Source of the DNA: HIMB59 sp038124765 | GTDB lineage: Bacteria; Pseudomonadota; Alphaproteobacteria; HIMB59 | Direction: 5' to 3' | Length of the DNA: 7,422 bases | Assembly: GCA_038124765.1 (NCBI GenBank) | Contig: JAYPCO010000044.1 | Coordinates: 1-7,422, forward strand | In this document: positions 1 through 6,267 of the stretch, in pieces | Layout of the letters: every line of letters starts with the position of its first letter | How positions within the stretch are numbered: position 1 is the first letter of the stretch | The notes under the pieces: model-generated | Told to the model about the DNA's origin: nothing | Database searches by the model: none | Seen by the model: only the letters and a program-made list of their open reading frames with translations | Made by a program: the position numbers and the translations under genes

Positions 1-88
1 TTTTTTTTCTATCAATTAGTGTTTTAACAATAATTGTTAATAAAAAAATAATTACAGCAATACAAATGATTATGAATAGAAGCTTCAT
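1..88 (-). CDS. N-terminus of a small membrane-anchored protein (partial, runs off the left edge)
   Basis: An open frame starts at the ATG complementary to 86-88 and stays open to the window edge, giving 29 residues. It begins MKLLFIIICIAVIIFLLTII, followed by VKTLIDRKK. This is one strongly hydrophobic segment (about residues 3-21) followed by a basic stretch, the pattern of a signal anchor or single membrane helix with a positively charged cytoplasmic side. It lies 44 bp downstream of the clpB stop on the same strand and could be co-transcribed with clpB. No Shine-Dalgarno sequence is visible, which is usual in this window. I do not recognise the family, and the part seen is too short to assign a function. 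AT-rich DNA easily gives hydrophobic frames by chance, so the call is tentative. Confidence 0.45.
   Translation of the reverse strand, partial: MKLLFIIICIAVIIFLLTIIVKTLIDRKK
24..40. repeat. Perfect 8-bp inverted repeat with a 1-bp centre
   Basis: TTAACAAT and ATTGTTAA flank a single A at position 32, forming a 17-bp near-palindrome. It lies inside the coding part of the partial membrane-protein frame. This symmetry is typical of dimeric regulator sites, but a 1-nt centre cannot form an RNA hairpin loop as drawn. In sequence this AT-rich, such palindromes arise by chance fairly often, so no function is claimed. Confidence 0.3.
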
Positions 89-118
89 TAATTGACAATA
101 TAGCCTATTGAGTCAAGA

Positions 119-136
119 TTAGTATAAAAATACTAA
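119..136. repeat. 7-bp inverted repeat spanning the clpB stop codon
   Basis: TTAGTAT and ATACTAA are separated by AAAA, giving a perfect 7-bp stem with a 4-nt loop that covers the clpB stop codon (complement of 133-135). In clpB mRNA the loop would be UUUU. The stem has one G-C pair and no U-tract follows it on the clpB strand, so it is a poor intrinsic terminator. It could still act as a weak 3'-end or RNase-stabilising hairpin. Confidence 0.3.
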
Positions 137-2712
137 GAAGATAATACTTTAAGATCTTTATTCATGATCTTTAAACCATATTTATCTTTACCGAAGATAA
201 TCTTGTCCTGAATGTTTTCTCCTTTTTCTAAAATTACTTCAGATAGAGGATTTAAGACTTCATCTTGTAGTAGTCTCTTAAGGGGTCTTGCACCAAATAT
301 CGGATCAAAACCTTTTTCGGTAAGAAAATTTATAGCATCATCAGAGAAGCTTATAGTTAAGCCTTTAGGGGAAACTCGATCTTTGATAATTTCAATTTGA
401 TTATGAAGAATATTTTTGATGTTTTCTTGAGAGAGCTTGTTAAACAGAATAATGTCATCAATTCTATTTAAAAATTCTAGTCGAAAATGTTTTTTTAATT
501 CTTCCATGGACAGATTTTTCTTAGTTGCATAATCATAATGCTCGTCAATTGGAATTTGTGATCCAATATTTGAAGTCATAATGATGAGTGTATTTTTAAA
601 ATTAACTACTTTGCCTTTGGAGTCGGTCAATCTTCCATCATCTAAAATTTGAAGTAAAATATTAAAGACATCTGGGTGTGCTTTTTCAATTTCATCAAAA
701 AGGATGACCTGATATGGGCGTCTTCTTACAGAGTCTGTTAATTTACCCCCATCGTCATATCCCACATATCCAGGAGGTGAGCCAATCAGTTTACTAACTG
801 AATGCTTCTCCATGTATTCAGACATGTCCAATCTCAACATTTGTTTTTCATTATTAAAGACATACTCTGCTAGTGCCTTAGACAACTCAGTCTTTCCAAC
901 ACCTGTAGGGCCTAAAAAGAGAAACGAACCCAAGGGTTTATTAGGATCTTGAAGGCCTGCTTTTGAAATTTTGATAGCTTTAGAAACTTTATCAATAGCA
1001 TCTTTTTGACCAATCACTCTTTTTTCTAAAAGTTTTTCAATATTGAGTAATTTGTTTTTTTCACCACCCATTAATTTCTCTAAAGGTATGCCTGTCCACT
1101 TTGCAACAACACCTGCTATATCATCAGCATTAATAACCTCGTTGATGATTGTAGATTTTTCTTTTTGTATCAGACCGTCATATTCTTTTTGAAGGCTAGG
1201 AAGGAGGCCATACATAATTTCACTTGCTTTGGTTAAGTCACCTTGACGTTGAGCAGTCTCTAAATCCTCTTTAGCTTGATCTATTCGCTCATTGAGGTTT
1301 CTTTTTGTATCTAATACTTTTTTTTCTGCCTCCCAGGTTTTATTGAGCACTTCTAGTTTGGATTGGAGTTCTTCAATTTGTTTTTCAATTGTTTCATTTT
1401 TTTTAGAATCTTGATCGCCCTCTTGTGATAAAACATTTTTTTCCATTTGTAGTTTTATCAATTGTCGATCTAATTGATCAATTTCCTCTGGTTTACTATC
1501 AATCTCCATTTTTACTTTACTGGCAGCTTCATCCATTAAATCAATTGCCTTATCGGGAAGGAAGCGATCAGTGATATATCGATCAGATAATTGAACTGCA
1601 GCTAGAATAGCCTCATCGCTAATTCGAATACCATGATGTATTTCATATTTTTCTTTTAATCCTCTTAAAATAGCTACAGCATCAGAAGAGGAAGGCTCAT
1701 TGATAAAGACGGGTTGAAATCGTCTTGTTAAAGCGGCATCTTTTTCAAAATATTTTTTATATTCATCTAAAGTGGTTGCTCCAACACAATGCAATTCTCC
1801 TCGTGCAAGTGCAGGTTTTAGCATATTCGAAGCATCCATGGCACCGTCGGATTTTCCAGCTCCAACTAAAGTGTGAATTTCATCAATAAATAAAATAATT
1901 GAACCATTTTCTTTTTTTACTTCTTTTAAGACATTTTGAAGTCTTTCTTCAAACTCTCCTCGATATTTTGCACCCGCTAATAAAAGACCTAAATCTAATA
2001 TACGAATGGTTTTGTTCTCTAAAGAACGCGGGACATCTTTGTTAACTATGCGTTGCGCAAGGCCTTCGATTAGAGCAGTTTTACCAACTCCAGGGTCACC
2101 AATTAAAATAGGGTTGTTTTTTGTTCTTCTAGAGAGAACCTGAATAGTTCTTCTAATTTCTTCATCACGGCCTATGACAGGGTCTAATTCTCTGCTTTGA
2201 GCTTTTTGGGTTACATTAATTGTATATTTTTCTAGTGCATTAAAATTATCATCAGAACTTTCATTGTCTGATTTGTTATCTTTGCGAATTGAATTAATGA
2301 CTGATTGAATTTGACTTTCGTTTAATCCAATCTTTTTTAAAAAACTATTGATTTGTGGATCCGCTTTGACACAACTAATAAGTAGAGTATCGATAGATAC
2401 ATAACTATCTTTATTGGATTGTGTAATTTTCTCAGCCTCTTCAAACATTGAAAGCAGGGTAGGGTCAGCATAAACTTGACCAGAACTATTGGAGTTAGTA
2501 GGTACTTGGCTAAGTAAAGCCACAGCTTCTTTTTTAGCTTTTTCAATATTAGTTTGATCAAATATTTTATTGATAATTTCATGATTAGAATTTAATAACT
2601 CTAAGAAGATATGAATGGGAGCAATCTTTTGATGTTTTTTTCCTAATGCAAGATTTTGTGCTGCATTAATAATCTTTTTTGAACTATTAGTATATTTTTC
2701 AAAATTCATCAT
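133..2712 (-). CDS. clpB: ATP-dependent protein disaggregase ClpB (Hsp100)
   Basis: This encodes an 859-residue protein, close to the usual length of about 857-865. ClpB is a cytoplasmic hexameric AAA+ machine that works with DnaK/DnaJ/GrpE to pull polypeptides out of aggregates after heat stress. Visible in order: an N-terminal Clp-N domain (about 1-145); AAA-1 with Walker A GDPGVGKT (205-212), pore loop GAKYRGEFEERL (247-258, Tyr250), Walker B LFIDE (274-278) and arginine-finger region around R330/R331; a coiled-coil middle domain (about 405-525) that marks ClpB rather than ClpA or ClpC; AAA-2 with Walker A GPTGVGKT (601-608), pore loop GYVGYDDGG (648-656), Walker B ILFDE (670-674), sensor TSN (713-715) and sensor-2 GARPLKRL (807-814). 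All ATPase residues are intact. No IGL/IGF-type ClpP-binding loop was noticed, as expected for ClpB. It starts at a double ATG (2712 or 2709) with no Shine-Dalgarno sequence. An RpoH-like promoter lies directly upstream. Confidence 0.97.
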   Translation of the reverse strand: MMNFEKYTNSSKKIINAAQNLALGKKHQKIAPIHIFLELLNSNHEIINKIFDQTNIEKAKKEAVALLSQVPTNSNSSGQVYADPTLLSMFEEAEKITQSNKDSYVSIDTLLISCVKADPQINSFLKKIGLNESQIQSVINSIRKDNKSDNESSDDNFNALEKYTINVTQKAQSRELDPVIGRDEEIRRTIQVLSRRTKNNPILIGDPGVGKTALIEGLAQRIVNKDVPRSLENKTIRILDLGLLLAGAKYRGEFEERLQNVLKEVKKENGSIILFIDEIHTLVGAGKSDGAMDASNMLKPALARGELHCVGATTLDEYKKYFEKDAALTRRFQPVFINEPSSSDAVAILRGLKEKYEIHHGIRISDEAILAAVQLSDRYITDRFLPDKAIDLMDEAASKVKMEIDSKPEEIDQLDRQLIKLQMEKNVLSQEGDQDSKKNETIEKQIEELQSKLEVLNKTWEAEKKVLDTKRNLNERIDQAKEDLETAQRQGDLTKASEIMYGLLPSLQKEYDGLIQKEKSTIINEVINADDIAGVVAKWTGIPLEKLMGGEKNKLLNIEKLLEKRVIGQKDAIDKVSKAIKISKAGLQDPNKPLGSFLFLGPTGVGKTELSKALAEYVFNNEKQMLRLDMSEYMEKHSVSKLIGSPPGYVGYDDGGKLTDSVRRRPYQVILFDEIEKAHPDVFNILLQILDDGRLTDSKGKVVNFKNTLIIMTSNIGSQIPIDEHYDYATKKNLSMEELKKHFRLEFLNRIDDIILFNKLSQENIKNILHNQIEIIKDRVSPKGLTISFSDDAINFLTEKGFDPIFGARPLKRLLQDEVLNPLSEVILEKGENIQDKIIFGKDKYGLKIMNKDLKVLSS

Positions 2713-2732
2713 ATAATTTATGTGGTTATAAT
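2712..2732 (+). promoter_or_regulatory. Candidate -10 elements for the murA-his-infA operon
   Basis: Two perfect TATAAT hexamers occur on the plus strand, at 2712-2717 and 2727-2732. The first would give a start near 2724 and a leader of about 10 nt before the micro-ORF ATG at 2735, so it is the better candidate. The second would start transcription inside the micro-ORF and could serve murA only. No convincing TTGACA lies at the right distance upstream of either. Because the region is AT-rich, one or both may be chance matches. The first overlaps the clpB start codon. Confidence 0.35.
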
Positions 2733-2747
2733 TTATGAATAAACAAG
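2718..2747 (-). promoter_or_regulatory. Candidate sigma-32 (RpoH) heat-shock promoter of clpB
   Basis: Read on the minus strand, CTTGTTT (complement of 2741-2747) is followed by 15 nt and then CCACATAA (complement of 2718-2725). The sigma-32 consensus is CTTGAAA, a spacer of about 13-17, then CCCCATNT. The -35 core CTTG is exact, and CCACAT matches five of six bases. Transcription would begin at about 2711-2713, on or next to the clpB start codon, implying a leaderless or nearly leaderless mRNA and fitting the lack of a ribosome-binding site. clpB is a classic RpoH target, which supports the call. The -35 element lies inside the divergent 35-codon ORF. Confidence 0.5.
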
Positions 2748-2842
2748 ACCCTAAAAAAACTATTTTAGAAAATAAGAAAAAAGAGAAATTAGCTCTAAAA
2801 TTAAGAGAAAATTTAAAAAAAAGAAAAAAGGTAACTAAATAA
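2735..2842 (+). CDS. Conserved-looking 35-residue basic micro-protein upstream of murA
   Basis: ATG at 2735 opens a 35-codon frame ending TAA at 2840-2842, four bases before the murA ATG. It starts MNKQDPKKTILENKKKEK, continues LALKLRENLKKRKK and ends VTK. It is highly charged and Lys-rich, with no membrane segment, and is probably a single amphipathic helix. From memory, many alphaproteobacteria have short ORFs with a very similar ending of the type L(A/R)xxLRENLxRRKxQ, often left unannotated or called hypothetical. The LALKLRENLKKRKK segment matches that pattern, which is the main reason for calling it a gene. Its function is unknown to me; a nucleic-acid- or ribosome-binding role would be a guess from charge alone. 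Its close spacing suggests translational coupling to murA. The alternative is a chance frame in A-rich leader DNA. Confidence 0.65.
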   Translation: MNKQDPKKTILENKKKEKLALKLRENLKKRKKVTK

Positions 2843-2846
2843 TTTA

Positions 2847-4103
2847 ATGCAAAAAATTATCATTGAAGGGCCAGCTACTTTACGTGGTGAGATTAATATT
2901 TCGGGTTCAAAGAACGCCTCTTTGCCCATTATGATTTCGTCGATTTTAGCAAAGGGCAGCTGCCTGATTAGTAATGTTCCTAATTTAAGAGATACTCGTT
3001 TCTTGGTTTCTATACTCCAAGACTTAGGTTGCAAAGTTGATTTTCAAAAGAATGTCTTTGCGGTTCATAACTCTTCGATTAGCAAAAAATCAACCGATTA
3101 TGAGTATGTCCGACAGATGAGAGCTTCCATTGTTTTATTAGGACCTGTAATTGCAAGATATAAAAAATTCAAAATTGCTTTACCCGGTGGGTGTTCCATT
3201 GGAACTCGAGGAATTGATCTTCACCTAGAAGCTTTAGAGAAAATGGGTGTAAAAATTACGATCAGGGGTGGCTATGTACTACTTGATCGAAAGAATAATC
3301 AACTAAATTCAATTAATCATAAGTTTAAAAAAATTAGCGTAGGTGCAACACAAAATATTGTTATGGCTGCTACTTTAGCTAAAGGACAAAGCACTCTTCG
3401 AAACTGCGCCATAGAACCAGAGGTTATTGATTTAATAAATTTTCTAAATAAATGTGGTGCTCAAATTACTGTAGATAAACGAACTATTAAAATTAGTGGA
3501 GTAGAAGAACTCAATTTAAAAAATCATGAAATTATTCCTGATCGCATAGAGGCAGGATCTTACATATTAGCAATGATGGCCACAAAAGGAAAAATTACAC
3601 TAAACCAATTCAACCCAGATCACTTACAATATCCTTTAAAAATTTATGAAAAAATGGGTTTGAAGATAAACAAACTAAGCGATAATTCATATGAGTTCAG
3701 CTGTCCTAAATTAAAAACTCTCTCAAAAATTTCCACCAAAGAATATCCGGGGTATCCCACAGATTTACAGGCTCAGATAATCGCAACTTTGCTAAAAGTA
3801 GCTAAGAAATCAAAAGTACAAGAAAATATTTTTGAAAACAGATTTATTCATATACCCGAACTAAGACGCTTTGGAGCTAATTTAAATTTAGTAGGTAATA
3901 CAGCTGAAATAGAAAAAACCAATGATTTATATGGTGCAGAAGTAATGGCGACAGATCTTAGAGGTAGCTTCTCTTTGGTGATTGCAGCACTCATGGCAAA
4001 AGGCACTACTACGATTAATCGAATATATCACTTAGACAGAGGATATGAAGATTTTGATTTAAAATTAAAAAAATGTGGGGTAAACATCAAAAGAAAAAAA
4101 TGA
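2847..4103 (+). CDS. murA: UDP-N-acetylglucosamine 1-carboxyvinyltransferase MurA
   Basis: This encodes 418 residues (E. coli MurA has 419). MurA transfers enolpyruvate from PEP to UDP-GlcNAc, the first committed step of peptidoglycan synthesis in the cytoplasm, and is the fosfomycin target. Visible family residues: SGSKNASLP with Lys22-Asn23; MRASI (Arg92); the catalytic loop PGGCSIGTR with Cys116, the residue fosfomycin alkylates; PTDLQAQ with Asp306; ATDLRGSFSL with Asp370; and HLDRGYEDF with Arg398. The fold is two inside-out alpha/beta domains, repeated across the full length. One oddity is Gly122 after TR, where most MurA proteins have Pro (GARP or GTRP). The start matches the usual MxKxxIxGxxxLxGE opening. 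The ribosome-binding site is weak and distant (AAAAGG at 2826-2831), so coupling to the micro-ORF is likely. The stop overlaps the hisG start as ATGA. Confidence 0.97.
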   Translation: MQKIIIEGPATLRGEINISGSKNASLPIMISSILAKGSCLISNVPNLRDTRFLVSILQDLGCKVDFQKNVFAVHNSSISKKSTDYEYVRQMRASIVLLGPVIARYKKFKIALPGGCSIGTRGIDLHLEALEKMGVKITIRGGYVLLDRKNNQLNSINHKFKKISVGATQNIVMAATLAKGQSTLRNCAIEPEVIDLINFLNKCGAQITVDKRTIKISGVEELNLKNHEIIPDRIEAGSYILAMMATKGKITLNQFNPDHLQYPLKIYEKMGLKINKLSDNSYEFSCPKLKTLSKISTKEYPGYPTDLQAQIIATLLKVAKKSKVQENIFENRFIHIPELRRFGANLNLVGNTAEIEKTNDLYGAEVMATDLRGSFSLVIAALMAKGTTTINRIYHLDRGYEDFDLKLKKCGVNIKRKK

Positions 4104-4735
4104 GCAAACAAGATTTAATAATTGCATGTCCTAAGGGAAGATTAGAAGATAATGTAGTCAAATATCTTGCTGATCGAGGCTTAAAAATTGAAAAAGCTTT
4201 TTTTGATAATAGTGATAGAAAGCTAACTTTTAAAACAAATATCCCAGAGATTAAAGTAATTAAACTGAAACCCTCAGATATTCGTGCTTACACTATTTTA
4301 GGTGCCGCAGATGTGGGTTTTGTCGGCTATGATGATATTTTAGAAAATTCTTCTCAAAATGTGGTGCTATTAAAGAAAACTAATATAGGTAAATGTCGAA
4401 TTTCGATTGCATCCGATAAGAAAGATTTAGATTTCTCCAAGAAGAAAATATTTAAAGTAGCAACCAAGTTTGTCAATATATCGGAGTCTTATTTCCAAAG
4501 TCTTAATATTCAAACAGAAACTATCAAATTGAACGGCTCTATCGAGCTTGCTGTAAAATATGGTATTGCAGATTTTATTTTAGATTTAGTACAATCGGGC
4601 AAAACTCTTCAAGATAATAAATTATATGAAAATGTGATTATTAATAATGATATTTCAACAGTCATTATTAGTAGTTATTTTGCGTATGACACTAAGAAAT
4701 CATTAATCAAAAAACTTTTAACTAAAGGTTTATAA
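4100..4735 (+). CDS. hisG: ATP phosphoribosyltransferase, short form HisG(S)
   Basis: This encodes 211 residues from the ATG at 4100, which overlaps the murA stop in ATGA. An in-frame ATG at 4073 adds nine residues (MWGKHQKKK) that match nothing in HisG, so the downstream start is chosen. The enzyme joins ATP and PRPP to make phosphoribosyl-ATP, the first and feedback-controlled step of histidine synthesis. Visible motifs: CPKGRL (10-15), GAADVGFVGYD (68-78), VATKFVNISESYF (120-132) and the PRPP-binding region LNGSIELAVKYGIADFILDL then VQSGKTL (144-170). The protein ends right after the catalytic domains and lacks the C-terminal regulatory domain of long HisG (about 290-300 residues). Short HisG works as a hetero-octamer with HisZ, a HisS-like regulatory subunit that is not in this window. 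The last codons carry AAAGG, which can serve as the hisD Shine-Dalgarno sequence. Confidence 0.95.
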   Translation: MSKQDLIIACPKGRLEDNVVKYLADRGLKIEKAFFDNSDRKLTFKTNIPEIKVIKLKPSDIRAYTILGAADVGFVGYDDILENSSQNVVLLKKTNIGKCRISIASDKKDLDFSKKKIFKVATKFVNISESYFQSLNIQTETIKLNGSIELAVKYGIADFILDLVQSGKTLQDNKLYENVIINNDISTVIISSYFAYDTKKSLIKKLLTKGL

Positions 4736-6006
4736 TGAAAGTTGTCTCCAAAAATTGGATATATAAAAATCTTAATTCTTCTATAGCGGTAGAAACGAAT
4801 GTTACCCAAACTGTTAAATCTATAATCAAAGATATCCAAAAAAATGGGGACCAGGCTTTACTTAAGTATGTAAAAAAATTTGAAAATGCCAAAGCAAAAT
4901 TAAAAGATTTAATAATACCCAAATCACAATTAAAACAGGCTTATAACTCTTTAAGTTCCATAGATCGTAATTCTTTGAAGCTTGCCTATAAAAGAATTTA
5001 CCACTACCACTCGCAACAAAAGAAAAAATCTTTTTCTATTAAAGATAGCTTGGATACCAAATTTTATATTGAATGGGGGGCAATCGAGAAAGTAGGTTTA
5101 TACATACCCGGGGGTATGGCTTCATACCCATCAACTGTGTTGATGACTGCCATTCCGGCAACAATCGCTGGGGTAACTAATATTATGATATGTGTTCCAT
5201 CTAAAAATGGCAAAACATCTCCATTAACATTAGCAGCAGCTTATCTATGTGGTGTTTCTCATGTCTATAATATAGGAGGCGCTCAAGCCATTGCTGCACT
5301 TGCATTTGGTACAAAAACTATAAAAAAAGCAGATAAGGTTTTTGGTCCCGGTAATCAATTTGTGGCAGAAGCCAAAAAGCAACTATTTGGTACAATTGGA
5401 ATAGACCTTCCCGCCGGCCCTTCAGAAGTGTTAGTGATTGCTAATAACAATTCAAAACCTGATTGGATTGCCTCCGATGTACTTGCACAAGCAGAACATG
5501 ACCCGAATGCCAAAACCTATGTTGTTTCATCTTCTCAAAAAATCCTACAAGCAACTCAAGTTGCTATTAAAAAATTAATTAACTCTCAAAATTTTAAGAA
5601 TGTTAATCTTTCTATAAAAAATAATTGTTTTTTAATTTTAGCTAAAAACAATAAAGAGATTTATGAAATTTCTAATTTTATTGCACCGGAACATCTTCAT
5701 ATCCACTCAAAATTTAACAAAAGTTATTTAAAAAATATAAAAAATGCCGGTTCTGTGTTTATCGGTGAGTCTGCCCCCGTTGCGATGGGAGATTATACCA
5801 TCGGCACTAATCACGTTCTCCCCACAGACCAAACTGCAAAGTTTGCATCCGGTCTAGGCGTAGATGATTTCATGAAGAAAACTGTATTTATTAATGCAGG
5901 AAAAAAAACGCTTCAAAAAATTGCCAAACCGACAATCAATTTAGCAAAAAAAGAGGGCTTAGATGCCCATGCTTTATCTGTTGAAATTAGAAAAATAAAA
6001 ACATAG
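4735..6006 (+). CDS. hisD: Histidinol dehydrogenase HisD
   Basis: This encodes 423 residues, within the usual range of about 425-435. HisD is a cytoplasmic, zinc-dependent homodimer that oxidises L-histidinol to L-histidine in two NAD-dependent steps, the end of the pathway. Visible motifs: YIPGGMASYPSTVLM (123-137); GGAQAIAALAFGT (181-193); GPGNQFVAEAKK (204-215) leading to GIDLPAGPSEVLV (222-234); AQAEHDPNA (251-259), with zinc ligands Gln252 and His255; APEHLHI (317-323), with catalytic Glu319-His320; MGDYTIGTNHVLPT (351-364), with zinc ligand Asp353 and His360; and EGLDAHALSVEIR (407-419), with zinc ligand His412. All catalytic and metal residues are present. It begins at the last base of the hisG stop (TAATG), with AAAGG 6 nt upstream at 4724-4728. 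Confidence 0.97.
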   Translation: MKVVSKNWIYKNLNSSIAVETNVTQTVKSIIKDIQKNGDQALLKYVKKFENAKAKLKDLIIPKSQLKQAYNSLSSIDRNSLKLAYKRIYHYHSQQKKKSFSIKDSLDTKFYIEWGAIEKVGLYIPGGMASYPSTVLMTAIPATIAGVTNIMICVPSKNGKTSPLTLAAAYLCGVSHVYNIGGAQAIAALAFGTKTIKKADKVFGPGNQFVAEAKKQLFGTIGIDLPAGPSEVLVIANNNSKPDWIASDVLAQAEHDPNAKTYVVSSSQKILQATQVAIKKLINSQNFKNVNLSIKNNCFLILAKNNKEIYEISNFIAPEHLHIHSKFNKSYLKNIKNAGSVFIGESAPVAMGDYTIGTNHVLPTDQTAKFASGLGVDDFMKKTVFINAGKKTLQKIAKPTINLAKKEGLDAHALSVEIRKIKT

Positions 6007-6017
6007 TTTATACCAAT

Positions 6018-6239
6018 ATGTCCAAAGAAGATGCAATTGAATTTCAAGGTGTGGTTTCTGAACTGCTACCAAATGCTATGTTTAAGGTCAAACTTGATAA
6101 TGACCATGAAGTGATAGCCCATACGTCTGGAAAAATGAGAAAAAATAGAATTAGAGTATTGGCAGGAGATAGGGTAACAGTTGAAATGACACCGTATGAT
6201 CTAACTAAGGGCAGGATAACATTTAGGTCAAAAAACTAA
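6018..6239 (+). CDS. infA: Translation initiation factor IF-1
   Basis: This encodes 73 residues, the normal IF-1 length. IF-1 binds the A site of the 30S subunit and, with IF-2 and IF-3, directs initiator tRNA to the P site. The whole protein is one S1-like OB-fold. Diagnostic stretches are EFQGVVSELLPNAMFKVKL (8-26), EVIAHTSGKMRKNRIRVLAG (31-50) and VEMTPYDLTKGRITFR (55-70). LLPNAMFKVKLDNDHEVIAHT followed by MTPYDLTKGRITFR is very close to the alphaproteobacterial form. It starts MSKED, 11 nt after the hisD stop, with no Shine-Dalgarno sequence in that gap. Translation is probably coupled to hisD or relies on an unstructured A/U-rich start region. In many alphaproteobacteria other small genes lie between hisD and infA; here they are absent. 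Confidence 0.97.
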   Translation: MSKEDAIEFQGVVSELLPNAMFKVKLDNDHEVIAHTSGKMRKNRIRVLAGDRVTVEMTPYDLTKGRITFRSKN

Positions 6240-6254
6240 TGAATAATTTTTTAA

Positions 6255-6260
6255 AAGGAG
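6255..6260 (+). promoter_or_regulatory. Strong Shine-Dalgarno site for the RNase E/G gene
   Basis: AAGGAG stands 7 nt before the GTG at 6268 and matches the anti-Shine-Dalgarno sequence at six positions. It is the only strong ribosome-binding site in the window and decides the GTG start over any downstream ATG. The other genes start from overlaps or with weak sites. Confidence 0.8.
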
Positions 6261-6267
6261 CGGTACT

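Noticed and set aside
92..125. TTGACA (92-97) with downstream TA-rich DNA as a plus-strand promoter
   Set aside because: The nearest -10-like hexamer is about 22 nt away. It would fire into the 3' end of clpB with no plus-strand gene to serve.
212..400. 62-codon open frame on the plus strand, antisense to clpB
   Set aside because: It is a shadow of the conserved ClpB C-terminal AAA-2 region and has no family resemblance.
2337..2582. 81-codon frame on the minus strand in another frame of clpB
   Set aside because: It overlaps the ClpB N-domain coding sequence on the same strand. Its Lys/Leu-rich composition is what AT-rich frame shadows give.
2813..3034. 73-codon open frame on the minus strand, antisense to the start of murA
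   Set aside because: It lies wholly opposite well-supported coding sequence and has no recognisable domain, ribosome-binding site or independent context.
4073..4099. Upstream in-frame ATG for hisG, adding MWGKHQKKK
   Set aside because: The extra residues come from the murA C-terminus read in another frame and do not match HisG N-termini. The ATG at 4100 gives the usual start just before the PKGRL motif and a typical ATGA overlap.
4722..4922. 66-codon minus-strand frame opposite the start of hisD
   Set aside because: It is antisense to a fully supported gene, and its hydrophobic appearance comes from reading A-rich codons in reverse.
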